This document shows positions 1 through 11,297 of a DNA stretch of 64,000 bases, one piece after another. The notes beneath the pieces were generated by a model. That model was not told the origin of the DNA. It searched no databases and was given only the letters and a program-made list of their open reading frames with translations. The DNA is from Gonapodya prolifera JEL478 (lineage: Eukaryota; Monoblepharomycota; Monoblepharidomycetes; Monoblepharidales; Gonapodyaceae): assembly GCA_001574975.1 (NCBI GenBank), contig KQ965877.1, positions 21,867 through 85,866 of the forward strand, written 5' to 3'. A program made the translations under genes and the position numbers. Position 1 is the first letter of the stretch. Every line of letters begins with the position of its first letter.

Positions 1-428
1 AGCCCGAGCAGGAACCCGTGCGCCGCACCCCATCGCTGACCACGACGGACTCTAAGCAGCTCCTGCACTCGATCCCCATCGCCGACGAGCCAGAGACCCC
101 GCGCGCTCCTTCCGTGGGGAGCAAATTCCCGCCGCCCTCGACCCGCCGCGGATCCCACCCGGGGGCCGACGTGGAGTTCATGAACTCTCGCCCACTATCG
201 GAAGCCTCAACCTCCACGCCGTCCTTTGTCACGGCCACTTCGGACCAGGGCGGGTTCGACTTCCCTCGCAGCCCCGAGTTCGCGCCCACGCCCGCCGCGG
301 TGCCGTTTGGAGACGAGATGGTGGAGTTGGATTGGGTCGATGATGAGGAGGAGGAGTGGGGGAGGAGGACGGTGCGCCCGCCCACGAGGGGGTTGAGTAG
401 AGAGAGGAAGGTGCCGCAGATGCGGTGA
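1..428 (+). CDS. 3' end of an unrecognised gene
   Basis: The frame is open from the first base of the window to a TGA at 426-428, so this is the C-terminal part (about 140 residues) of a protein whose start lies outside. The visible part is low in hydrophobics and rich in Ser, Pro and Thr. It has an acidic stretch near the end (DWVDDEEEEWG) followed by a basic, Arg-rich tail. This looks like a disordered C-terminus, and no domain is recognisable. Function unknown. Confidence 0.6.
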   Translation, partial: PEQEPVRRTPSLTTTDSKQLLHSIPIADEPETPRAPSVGSKFPPPSTRRGSHPGADVEFMNSRPLSEASTSTPSFVTATSDQGGFDFPRSPEFAPTPAAVPFGDEMVELDWVDDEEEEWGRRTVRPPTRGLSRERKVPQMR

Positions 429-868
429 GGTGGTGGTGGGGGGAGTGGGAACGGGGATGGAGAGTGTGGAGAGAGGGGAGGGACTTTTTGTTATCTATGT
501 AGTGGAACTTGTACTTTTCTCATATCAAGATCGTGATATAGTATTTTGGTTGTCTAGACGTTCCTGGTAGTTGTTGGGGAATTATTAGACTTGTCAATTT
601 TTGGACTTCCTTCAATTTCAACTTTTCCGTCCATTCCAACCATTAACCTGTCGTACCCCTCTCCTCTCTACAACACACCCCTCGACGACATGTCTCGCAG
701 TCCGTCACTGTCGACACTCCCCCTTGGAAACCCCTCCAATTGATCGTCTCTTCCCTCACAGTCAAGGTCATTTTTCGGCTGGGAGAGACCTGCCGGTCCA
801 CGAGGGGCATTCTGGGCGTACCGAGAACGGAAGACTGGATTTTGGAGGATTCGGGGCACGATTGGACG
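429..868. other. intergenic / possible 5' leader
   Basis: A G-rich stretch follows the upstream stop, then AT-rich sequence to about 600. A short ATG frame at 690 closes after 17 codons. A pyrimidine tract ending CTCACAG near 758 could be an acceptor of the next gene, but no convincing upstream exon is seen. Confidence 0.3.
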
Positions 869-1671
869 ATGCGACGTTTGAAGCGTTTGAGGAATTGGGT
901 TTCGGCGGAGAGGCAATCCCCAGCTGACGATGGAGTTCGAGAGCCGAACTATATCTCAAATGAAGTGACACAGCTAGTACTAGACACCATCCGGACCGTC
1001 AGGACGGTCCTCCAGTGGCGGAACCTTGAGTTCCTCTCCCTGCAAATGTGCTTCGAAGTGGACTGGGTCCAGCTCGTGCATGATTTCGATGGACATTTCG
1101 GAACCAAAGAGCACGAAAAGCTCCTCAAACGAACTGAGAACTTGAGACAACTGGTCATACTGAGGAAGCGTGACATTGAGGCTTATAGCACAAGATTGCT
1201 CTGGTGCCCCTGGGATACCGCGTACTTTCGTGGTGCAGCAATGAAGATCTTTCACAGCCTTGTGGACTTTAAACCATCCACCTCTGTCGCCTGCACAGAT
1301 GAAGAAGTTATGGATCCGTCAGTATGGCATGAGCCCCCTCTCTCTGAGAGTGGAATATCTTTCAACGAAGAATTTTTCAGCTATTGCATCGACTGCTTCA
1401 CCGAATCTACTAGTCAAGAGCGAGGTATACTCTTCGTACCATTGAATGTCGCAACTGGTGGCAGTGCGTCGTCGCCAGTTGTGAGTGTTGTCGAATGCAC
1501 AGATTCAAAAGCACTCCTGGACCCCAGCATCGCTTCTGTGGAGACTGTTACGTTCCGCTAAAGGACTGCTCAGTATGCGAAAAGCCTATCTGCACCGTTT
1601 TTTGCAACGGGGCTGATCGCGAATGCTGCCTTCCGTGCGAGAAGCGCGTGGTGCATTCGCACAAGGATTAA
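869..1671 (+). CDS. unrecognised protein with Cys-rich C-terminus
   Basis: An open frame runs from an ATG at 869 (no ATG lies further upstream in this frame) to a TAA at 1559-1561. A second frame from about 1465 reads through that point to a TAA at 1669-1671. It encodes a strikingly Cys-rich tail with pairs CECC, CGDC, CSVC and CCLPC, so it is probably the true C-terminus. An intron starting with GTATAC at 1425 and ending at a CAG near 1464 or 1478 would join the two parts, but neither acceptor gives a matching phase, so the junction is unresolved. The regular Cys spacing suggests a small metal-binding module, not assignable to a named family. The N-terminal part resembles no domain I know. 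Confidence 0.45.
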
Positions 1672-1989
1672 TACGTCTGGCATTGGTAGCAAATACCATA
1701 GCGACAGTTCGAACCATGCTCGCAATGAGTGGTGTGTTATGTGATTGAAATAGTAATGGTTGGTATGTCGCCGAAGTGCAAATAAAGGCCGTCTCATAGC
1801 CGCTCCCGAGCGCCCTCTTGTCCGCACTGTCTTCCTTATTGTGCCACCTCAAAGAAAAGAACATCTGGGATCATTTTATCTTTGAAGTTTGAAGTTGGCT
1901 TCGGTCGCCACGTTGAAGAATGGAGTCAGCAACACGATAGGACGCCCGCGACGACTTGGGAAGAAATCGCAAGGCAGAGCACACGAAAG

Positions 1990-3270
1990 ATGGATATGTC
2001 GCAATATGCCGATGAAACATCGTGAGTTGATTGCGAAGAAACCTTGATTGGCCGGCAATCCAATGCTCATACTGTGCGACTGGCCCTCCACGACGACATT
2101 TCTCATCTTTTCTTACGACGAACGACCACACCTGATCCTTCCAGCCTCGGGACTCGATTTGCCCTTCTCGCCCTGTTGGGCTTCTCAACACCAACACTTC
2201 TCTCCTCCTACTGGGACCGCCTGGGCCTCGGCACCCGCGGTACAGACATCGCGCCCCTCCCTCGCGGGCAAGTCTCATACCCTGCACACATTCGAAACTC
2301 GCCTCTTTACCGCCCGCCTCCGGTCGACCTGGAAACCATCCGGACAAAGTTCCACTTCACTTATTCGACGTCTCGCGACAATGCCTTCGTTATGGTGTCG
2401 CCCTGGTACACCGTGGCGACTCATATGTTCCACCACAGGGACGTGATGCACTTTGTGGGGAATATGTTTAGCGTGTTCTCCTCGGCTGTGTTCCTTGACT
2501 TGGGATTTGTGGGCACGCTGGTGCTATTTTTCGGGGGCGGGGTAGCCGGTGCCAGCGCTCACGTTCTGGAGTGGTGCACTTTTCGGAATGAAGCCTTCGC
2601 TCCCTCGGTGACATGGACTCTTCCATCGTTCATGTCGACTGACTCACACTCGCTCCAGCCGAGTGCTGCCCTATCCCCCGAATCTTCCGCTGTTCTCGCT
2701 TCATCCTCTACTTCTTCTTCCGACCTTTCTGGTGACATCTTCTCCAACCTGTTCTCAACCGTGCAGAAACACGCCTCGGCAGTACTCGACTCTATGTTCC
2801 CAGACCTCCCCCGCTCACCAACCCGCACAATATCCCTCCTCGGCTCATCGGCAGGAGCCTACTCTCTCATGGGTGCCGAAATCACTCGACTTCTATTCTA
2901 CCTGCATCGAGATGCGGTCCTCCTTCGTGAGGCCCGCCGGACTGACCCCCGTCGCTTGGTGGACGGACGCTACATGGTCTCTCCCCGCGTGAAAGCTCTC
3001 AGTGACCAGGCCTGGCGTACTGCAGGAGCCACCGCGACACGGGTGGCAGGTGTAGCGGTGCAGGTCTACGCGACGTGGGAGCCGGAGTCTGGATTTGGGA
3101 CGTTGTTTGGACCGGGGGCTTTCGCACCACAAGACGGAACGGGAGCTTCTCAAATGCGAAAGGTCAGGCCGGCGGAAGAGGTGGGACATTCGGCGCATTT
3201 GGGGGGTTTCCTTTTTGGGGTTTGGGCGATGGTGTTGCGTGAGGGAGTTGTAGGATTCTGGAGAGATTGA
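1990..3270 (+). CDS. rhomboid-family intramembrane serine protease
   Basis: Rhomboids cleave membrane proteins within the bilayer with a Ser-His dyad. The frame ending at TGA 3268-3270 has the family signature in order: a histidine-rich helix region (HMFHHRDVMHFVGNM), a hydrophobic segment with GGGVAGASAH, the nucleophile motif GSSAG, and the histidine motif GHSAHLGG near the C-terminus. Several hydrophobic segments are visible. A long Ser-rich insertion separates the early helices from the GSSAG motif. The frame has no ATG near its 5' end. A model with ATG at 1990, a GTGAGT donor at 2022 and a CCAG acceptor ending at 2144 joins in phase and is used here, but it is inferred. A mitochondrial Pcp1-type or Golgi location cannot be told from the sequence. 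Confidence 0.8.
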
Positions 3271-3379
3271 GATACAGGTACTCTATTATTCTACGCAAAT
3301 ATCCAATGTCAGAACGCGGAGGGCGGGGTTCTGCCGTTTCCAAAAGATAAGCTGTGGTCACATATCATTTCCATTTCAA

Positions 3380-3733
3380 ATGCTCGACGCCACAAGACAC
3401 CCCTCTGAAGTTGGCGATGGTCACGTGGAAAACACGCGGGATGGATTTAAGGCGCTGGACCCACTGGAAATGTCGATGGCGAGGGCGATGCTCACTTGGA
3501 CGCCGCTGAAGCTTGCAATGGAGTACACTCACGCGCTCTGCTGCGAGAGCGGGTGTCGGCCCCACGTTATGGACATTATAATGAATGCGTTCAACGCCAG
3601 GACGTTCATGCTCGAAGGGGGCGTTTGGACCGGCAATCGTGCCGTGACAGAGTTTATCGACTCCGACCCGTCAAAGTTCCGGTTCTGTGTCCACGCGACG
3701 GGATTCCTCGCTTCGACCTTCTTGGGCACGTAA
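3380..3733 (+). CDS. small unrecognised ORF
   Basis: A 117-codon ATG frame starts about 110 bp after the rhomboid stop. The translation looks globular and mixed in composition, with an even spread of hydrophobic and charged residues and several Cys (ALCCESGCRPH), unlike the low-complexity shadows around it. No motif is recognisable. Open frames just downstream (to about 3861) lie in another phase and could be a following exon or a decayed continuation. It could be a small real gene or the remnant of a larger one. Confidence 0.35.
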   Translation: MLDATRHPSEVGDGHVENTRDGFKALDPLEMSMARAMLTWTPLKLAMEYTHALCCESGCRPHVMDIIMNAFNARTFMLEGGVWTGNRAVTEFIDSDPSKFRFCVHATGFLASTFLGT

Positions 3734-4074
3734 CGGCTCCCCCTGCCGGGCGTGAGATGCAGCCGCAAGATGATGCCTTTGAGATTATCTTCAAACTTAC
3801 TTTTGCAATGGTCATGGCCGCTGATGCCAAAAGCTTTACCAACATCCGTCGCATGGCATAAGACGAGAAGGTCGTTTCTGTTGCAATGAAGTCATTGTCA
3901 GCTGGCATTGAAATGAAGCTAACTGAGTGGGGACCTTTTTTGTGGCCCTCCTTGCCGCGGATGAAGAGATCGCCTGGAATGCCAAAAGATCAGTCAAACT
4001 ATCTTTCCATCGAATCTGCGGATCCATGTCATGCACAGAACACGTGCTTGGTACGTCTCAAAATACCCATTAAT

Positions 4075-4460
4075 ATTTCTGTCTGAGACAAAGCGCTCAG
4101 CGCTCAGCTGCGCTCGGAACTGCTCCGTCGCAACTCCTACGCTAGTACCCTTTCAAGACGCGAAAATTTTCGATATTTTAGAGCCCGTGACTCGCCAAGA
4201 TCCCACATGTTACGTGGTCTCAAGTCGCTTTCTCAAAATCTTTTATGTATGCGGCCCTGGTGCGTGGTGCTCTAATGAACGGTGGATCGGAACGGTGACA
4301 CCGAGTACTAACACCTCATTCTTGGTCGTTTTTGGAGACTCGTTATTGGTGGCGAAACATTCTTTCAACATCATTCGCTTTCTCAATCGTTTCAGTATTC
4401 GTACTGCTGTCGTTCTTACGTTCATCATCAGTTGATTCACTGAACAGCGGTCAAAACACG
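4075..4460. repeat. partial unit A0 of diverged tandem repeat
   Basis: The segment opens with TAATATTTCTGTCTGAGAC and the phrase AAGCGCTCAGC. It contains a GTGACTCGC block near 4185, TTTTTGGAGAC near 4330, GGTGGCGAAACATT near 4345 and CTGAACAGCGGTCAA at 4440. The same landmarks recur in order in the next two units. It covers only the first part of the unit. Confidence 0.6.
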
Positions 4461-5840
4461 AATAATATTTCTGTCTGATACCAAGCGCTCAGCCCTCTGT
4501 CTGAACCGCTCGGTCGTGGGTCGGACGCTACCCCCTCAGGACACGACCGTTTTCGATGTTTCGGTGACTGTGACTCGCGAGTCGCGAAGCTGAGGTTCCC
4601 CGACGTCACGGCGCAGCAAGGCACTTTCTCACGCTCTTTTCTTACGTTGCCCCGGTGCGCAGCGCTCTCCTAAACAGTGGACGAACAAGAGAAGTGTGAG
4701 CAGGAAACACGTCATCCTTTGTCATTTTGGAGACCCGGTGGTGGTGGCGAAACATTGTTTGAACACCATTCGCTTTTCTCACTTATGTCGGTGTTCTTGT
4801 GCTTGCCAGGTCCCCCTTACGAACCCCGAAAGATGATCCAGCGAACAGCGGTCAACACAATATGAATACTGTCAGGAGGAAAGGAAGGTCGCATTTACTG
4901 TATTATCAACATTTTATTTGGGGCATCACCCACATAACCCAGATCAAGGTAGTCTTTTTATGTTCTTTCGCGACCACCGTTCTTGGAAGTCAGCTTCGTG
5001 AAAAGCGGTTATGGCGTAATCCTCTCCCACGAAGCCTCAAGCCTTGTTGACTTGATAGTGAAAGTGTCACTCGTTTTTTGAAGTTATCGGCGGGAGCAGG
5101 TTACGATCCCCTTATCACCGACAATTTAAGTTTCAACAGGAACACATACTACGCTCTTCCTCTCAGATTACCGATATGCAGTCATTCCACATGACGGGGA
5201 AGAAAGAGGAGGTAGGATCTCAGGTTTCTTCCTTTGAGATCCAGAGCCATGGCATTGCGACTTGTCTGTAATTGTTTTGAGAACTGTTTCCACTGTCTCG
5301 GAAACACTATGTTTACTCGGCTTCCTTGAGATCTTCCGTCTTCTTCTGGTGGTGACAAATTTAAGAGCCGTCTGACAGCGGAACTCACGCTTTTCATTTT
5401 TGGAGAAATGCGTTGCGACCTTGACGTTATAAGCCCGTGATTGACACCTTCTCAGGGCATGTCTTCCTTGGCCTTGGCGTGTAGTCATCACACCTCGCCC
5501 TACATTTCGCCAATTGTGGCAGTGCAAATGGGAGCAAAGCCCCATGCAGCGAAATTTAATGCTCTTCCAGACCGAACGATTTGAGGAACATACGTGAAGT
5601 TCCCGGCTATGTAGATCCGCCTACCCTTACCGCAAACTGAATAGTCCGAACACCCAAAAATTCCAAGTTGACTCTCCATGTCAGAAACTGCCGACATTTG
5701 CGATGGCTGTCCCAGCACCGCAGATCTCAGTTTTTTGGTTGTAAAAAAACTGTACCTGAGCGGTGATGCGACCTGTCTGTTTAGTGGAGGCACGAAACCT
5801 GCGGGTGTTGTGTCAGTTCCCCGCGCACCTCGGATGAGCG
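4461..5840. repeat. full unit A of diverged tandem repeat
   Basis: Landmarks shared with unit B, in the same order: CACGTCAT..TTTTGGAGAC (4709), GAACAGCGGT (4844), GGTCGCATTTAC (4888), GATTACCGATATGCAGTCAT (5166), CACTGTCTCGGAAACACT (5290), CTTTTCATTTTTGGAGAAA (5391), GATGGCTGTCCCAG (5702) and GGAGGCACGAAACCTGCG (5786). Minus-strand frames in the two units give partly similar peptides (AGFVPP and VASPLR), so a decayed coding element on the minus strand is possible. No transposase or reverse transcriptase motif is visible. Confidence 0.6.
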
Positions 5841-5899
5841 ACACCCTTGCGACACAATCGGGGAGGTTCTCGCTAGAACCGTACGTCATGCCACGAGGT

Positions 5900-7055
5900 G
5901 CTGTCATTTCCTTTTTGTTGTACTCTGTGACTCGCGAAGCTCCCCCACGTCACGTGGTCGCAAGTCGCTTTCTCAAACCCATTCTGCCGTGCTGCTCAGC
6001 GCTCTACTGACTTTTGGACGGAACAGCGCACATTAAACGCCGAAACACGTCATTTTTGGTCGTTTTGGAGACACGGCGAAGGCGGCGGATTGCGGAACGT
6101 CCTTTGAGCATCGTTTTCGTTCTCACGTTTTTCAATACGTCTGGCTTGTTCAGTTATTTTAGACTAGTGTGCTTGAGTCCATCTTACTTACCCCCGAAGA
6201 CGATTCTCTGAACAGCGGTGAAGACACGAAGCAGTGCTCCCAACTGCTCGTTCGCACGCCACCCTCTTAGGGCGCGGAGGTCGCGTTTACCATACTATCA
6301 CCATTTTCTTTGGGCATCAAACAACCTACCCATATGATCATGGGCAGAAGGACAGTCTGCCGTCACTGTTGTTGTTACGCTTTTGCTGGACGCCGACTTC
6401 TTAACAGTCATCTTTGTGAAAGAAAGCGAACTCGGCGGCCGGCCATGGTGGCGCAATCATCTCCAACGAAAACTCGTTGACGAGACAGTGAAGGCATGAT
6501 TCCTGTTACACTCCCTTTTGAAGTTATTGCGCTGAGGGGGGTGTGGTATCCCCATACCACCCACCTTTTTCAGTCTCAACATATCCAACAATCTTCCTCT
6601 AAGATTAGCGAAATGGAGTCATTCAACGTGAATGTGCGACGGCGCCGGTAGGAACGTCGGGTTTCTTCCTTTTTGACCCAGTCTCGCGCAAAGTGCCATT
6701 GTATTGCGACGCGTCCGTAAACCTTTTGTGGACTTGGTTTCACTGTCTCAAAAACACTCTATTTCCTCGAGCTCCTTGATCTTCTCGCTCTTCGTCTGGC
6801 GCTGTCAAACCTAAAAAGAGCATTCTGACACCGGACCTAACACTTTTCATTTTTGGAGAAAAGCGTTCGGGACCCTGTTTTTGGTTCTCCAAGTGGGACA
6901 TTGATGGCTGTCCCAGAGCCGCAGATCTCATTTTTTTGAAATTAGAAAACAAGATAATAAGAAAAAACCTGTCCCTGAGCGGTGAGGCGACGTGCACTTG
7001 ATGTGGAGGCACGAAACCTGCGATTTGTTGTGTCCGCAGTGTTCCCCGCAATCTC
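5900..7055. repeat. full unit B of diverged tandem repeat
   Basis: It matches unit A in the same orientation with offsets of about 1.2-1.45 kb: GTGACTCGCGAAGCT (5928), TTTTGGAGACACGG (6063), CTGAACAGCGGTGAA (6209), GGTCGCGTTTACC (6282), ATTAGCGAAATGGAGTCATT (6605), CACTGTCTCAAAAACACT (6740), CTTTTCATTTTTGGAGAAA (6844), GATGGCTGTCCCAG (6906) and GGAGGCACGAAACCTGCG (7005). Indels account for the varying offset. The divergence implies an old duplication. Confidence 0.6.
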
Positions 7056-7541
7056 GCGTGGGCAACGCACGGCGTAGGAAATCGCGACTCGAGGGACCGA
7101 GCGAGGGAACGGCAGAGGGGTGCAAGGAATGGAGCAATGTTTGTCAAGGGTAGCAAATCGGAGTATCATGTTCTGCCGGCCACCCTCAAGGTTTGCAAAC
7201 GCAAAGGGTCCAACTGTTGCTTCAATACTGGGAACATTCATTCTTACTTTCTTTTCATGTTTAGATTTACTATACATCCATTTTGCTTGTCAATTACAGG
7301 TCAAATGTCTGCCTACGACACTCTTATCAGGAGGGGATAATAACCCCGCATCAGGTACAGTCCATGTAAATACAAACGTTGTAGCCCGTCCCCCGCGCAA
7401 TGCAGGTCCGGTGGTCCTCCAGGAGGAGGGCAATGAGGCCATTGGTCCGCGTGTTCCCTTGTCTTGAGGGGTTCCTAAAACGTAAAGTCTGGCCCCCTCC
7501 ATTACCAGTGACCACCCCATCCCCCCTCAGCTCTACCTCGC
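7056..7541. promoter_or_regulatory. upstream region of TF1
   Basis: This is 485 bp between the repeat block and the TF1 start codon. A pyrimidine-rich stretch (CCCCCTCCATTACC and CCCCATCCCCCCTCAG) lies just before the ATG, typical of a fungal core promoter or leader. No TATA box or specific operator can be named. Confidence 0.25.
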
Positions 7542-10500
7542 ATGGCGGACATCAAGCCCCCCTACCAGGAGTGGCAGACGTGGGACGACTCGCTGCTCCC
7601 GCAGACGCAGAACCAACTCGACTCCTCGCCTGCCTCCTTCGTATTTCAGGATCCGCGAGACTCGCTCATGTGGCAGCACGCACAGTCGCCCTACGGAGGT
7701 GTGCAGGATGTGCACTTCGCTGCGGTGTCTTCGCTGGGGACGCCTTTTAGCGCTGCGAACTCGGCGATCTCGGGGCAAGCATACAGTGCTTCGCAGACCG
7801 CAAACTTCGTTGGCACACCCGCAGTCTCTGCGGGCGCTCTTCCCAGCAACGGAGGACAGTCTGGATCGCAACCGGGCCGTGCTTCCAACCCCAATGATCC
7901 CTCTTCTATAGCTGCGAGGCACGCAAATTCCGGTCCTAACCCGTCAAGCACCCAACACAGCGCCAAGAGGACACACGCAAAGGCGAACAGTGCAACGGAT
8001 GCGCACGGCTTGAGTGCCTCAGATTCCCCAGCGCGCCCGCCAAAGTCAGAAAGCCGCCGACGTGGCCAGTTGAATCGAAGCAACGTTGCTTGCGACCGGT
8101 GAGCTCATCCTCCCTCACTCTCTCTTCTCCTTTCCCACATTCAACCGCTTCACGTCACCCCATACCGTCATAACAGCTGCCACAAATCCAAAAAGAAATG
8201 CGACGGCAACCAACCCTGCTCCCTCTGCGTGCGCAACAGCCGCGACTGCACCTATTCCCCGCGCGAACCACGCAGACGCATCACACGCACAGACTACATC
8301 GCCGCACTGCGCGCGAGAGTACAGGAACTCGAGAGTATTGTCCAGGATTCGGGCCTGGGGAAGACGTTGCCGAATTTCACGGTTGGGTACTTGAGTGCCG
8401 ATGTCAAGGCGGGCGATTTTGCAGACTTTGCGAGCGATAGTGAAGATGATGAGGTCCAGGGGCTGGATGAGTCGCGGCAGCTGGACTTTTCGAGAGGGTG
8501 GTCGTCGACCGGTGGGCCCCAAATACCGCAAGTGCAAGTGCAGGATCAGTCCACCGCCGAACAACCGTCGCACAGGCGTGCCATCAGTGCCTCAGCAGGC
8601 ACTCTCTCGCCCCAACTCACCAAATCCGAACTCCGCAGCCAAAGCCAAACCTACGCCACCAGCGACGCCGGCTCTGGTGCCGAGGACACCACCGACAAAC
8701 GCCGCCGCAAAGTTCCCGCCAACCGCGCCCGTTCCCCCGGTTCCGCCTCCTCCTCTACGGTGGCGCTCTCCCCTTCGCTCTCCTTTGCCACCCCGCCTCG
8801 CGAACCTTCCTCGCGCCCGGACCCCGACGCGACCCCCCCGCCCCCCGCACAAGCCGACCCCCTGACGCACGCGCTACATATCCGCGACACCACCAATTTC
8901 TTCCACCCGACTTCAAGAGCGCGGATGGGGGGTAGGGATAACATCGATACGCTCGATATCGCCGTGAATGAGTTCCTCGACGAGGAGGAGAAGTCGTCGT
9001 ACGGGGGACCGTGGGCGACCGGATCCCCCGAGTCCGCCGGAACGGTCGGCACACCCGCGGCTGTCCCCGGCGCGGGCGCCGGCTCACCGCCCTCGGTGAC
9101 CTCGTCCAAACAGGGCGCGCACGATCTCGATGACGACCCGGACGTGGTCGCGCTGACGACGGAGTTGGAACGGATGGGGATGAACCCGGGCAGGTTTAGT
9201 CTTGGTGTGATGAGACGGCTAGTTCCGGCGGAGGATCCCAGGTTGGATATCTTGGCGCTGTATTTTGATTTGATGTTGTATGTGATTGTGCATCCGGTGC
9301 GTACCCTTCCTTTTTTCCTTCCCGCCGTTGAATCAACCCCTCTAATGCTCCACTTCAACCGTTTCAGGGAACCTTCTACCGAACCCTGCACTGCCAATCC
9401 CCCCTCCTCATCAACGCCATGTACTGCGCCACGCTCGGCATCGCACGCGGATCCCCTGGAAGCCCCGAAGTCGCCGCGTCAGGTGACGCCGTGACCGTAG
9501 CGCGGTCGCATGAAGGGGAAAGGTTTTTCGGAAAGGCGAGACGGTTGCTCAGTTTGGCACTGGAGGAGCCGTGTTATGGGACCGTGATTGCGCTCAGTTT
9601 GATGAGTATTTATGCGACGGGGAGTGGGAGGGTGAATACGGGTTGGGTGAGTTGCTGACGGCAGGTTGGGTGTCGGCGTGGGTGCGGGATACTTATGCGT
9701 TTCCGTTCCCGTTACTCCCCGACGCCCCGACGCCCCGACGCAGATGTACTCCGGAATGGCCCTCCGCATGGTGATCGGCATGCGCTGGAACGAGCCCCAA
9801 ACCCCAGACGCCATCGCCAAACTGTCCCCGCTCGAGTACGAAACCCGCAAGCGCGTGTGGTGGTACTGCTTCCTCTTCGACGCCGCCATGTCCGTCATTG
9901 CCGGGCGCACATCGTTCGTCAACCCCGACGAGCCCATGATTGATTACCCGGACGATGATTTGTGGAATTCGATGGATGATAATGGAACCCCCGTGTTGTG
10001 GCAGTTGGGACAGAAGAGTCCCGTCGGGAACTCGCTGCAGGCGACGCACATGTCCATGTGTAATAGGGAGATCGCCAAGGTGTACCACGTTTTTGCTCGG
10101 GTGGCCAAGTACGTGCGCTCAGAAAAGCCCCGGCGGACGGCGCTGGGCAAGGTGGACGATCGGCTGTCGGAGCTTGGGATGCAGCTCAAGACTTTGTGGA
10201 CCGAGATCCCCGAGCGGACGAGAAGGGAGTTCGTACCGAGGAAGAGTGCGGACGAGAGGTTGGTGCATGATGATGTGAAGGAGTTCTCGGGGAATTCCGA
10301 GTTCCATTGGATGTTCCATTGTTCGTCGATTATGCTTCATCGGTGAGTTTCCTTTGTTGCGTACTCGTCCTTTTCGGGCCCCGGTTACTAACTTGGATTC
10401 CGACAGGCCCGAACGACTGATGCAAGACTTTGTGTGGCCGACAAGGGCATCGTTTGACGTGTGCACGTACTCGGTGAGTCGTTCAACGACCACGATGTAT

Positions 10501-10941
10501 TGGATGACCATCATCTGATATTTCGCAATCAACTCGTCAAGGCGGAACGAATCACTACTATCCTCACTCGATGGCTCGAGGTGGAACCAAACTTACAACA
10601 CATCATGGCCGCAATGACATATCCCATTTTTGAAGTGAGAGTAGATGCACATTTTGACCGTGTGGTCATTGTCCTCACAGTTTCCCGTCCCCTTCCAGGC
10701 CGGAATGGTTCACCTCGTGAACGCACTCGTCTCCTCCCTCATCCCTGCCACCTCTTCAAACGGAGTCTCCACCGAATCACCGAGTCAGGAGCTCATGTCC
10801 CGGTCACGCCACCACCTATCCATCACGGTTGAAGCACTCAACATTCTTCGACGGTATTTCGCCTCCGCGGAGGCCTACTATAATGTCCTCAAAACATCTG
10901 CCACCCAGAACGGTCTGGTCGCAGAGTTTATGGCTTCTTGA
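7542..10941 (+). CDS. Zn(II)2Cys6 transcription factor TF1
   Basis: Nuclear fungal-specific regulator. Model: exons 7542-8098, 8177-9296, 9368-9646, 9744-10342, 10407-10473, 10542-10634 and 10699-10941, total 985 aa, all with GT..AG junctions and in phase. The zinc cluster (residues about 184-210) has spacing CX2CX6CX5CX2CX6C and is split by intron 1 in the codon after CD. A basic linker and a short coiled coil (ALRARVQELESIV) follow, then a long Ser/Pro-rich acidic region. The middle homology region comes next, with LEYETRKRVWWYCFLFDAA and the acidic PDDDLWNSMDD. The last exon starts AGMVHLVNALVSSLIP. Intron donors are GTGAG or GTGCGT. TF2 and TF3 are paralogues. Target genes are not deducible. 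Confidence 0.9.
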
Positions 10942-11297
10942 AGCCAATCTTTTGGAGCTGCGGAGAGTGTGCCGGGATTGTAATTGCATGTGTGAACCTC
11001 GTCTCATTTGGAAATTTTTGCATTCCGGGGAAGTTTCGGACTTCGCCCTTTCCCTTTTGCAGTGTACGTATTGGCTTGTATATAAGTTTTTTCAAATGCA
11101 AAGAAACCCTGTCGAAGCCTGGAGTACGCGTTTCAAACTCTTGTGTACAGATCGGTTACCGTAGTCCATCTTCTTACACATCTATCTTCCATCAATAAGA
11201 GTGTACCAATTGTTAATATTTAGCTCTAGATGTATCACTGTCAATATTGTCCAGCTTCTTACTCCTTCAAATGTCATTACGATGATGTCCTCGTATT

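Noticed and set aside
5500-5907. 135-codon minus frame as a real gene
   Set aside because: It overlaps the diverged tandem repeat; the peptide is only partly kept in the other unit and has no domain. Kept only as a note.
8651-9397. 248-codon minus frame
   Set aside because: Opposite-strand shadow of the TF1 Ser/Pro-rich exon.
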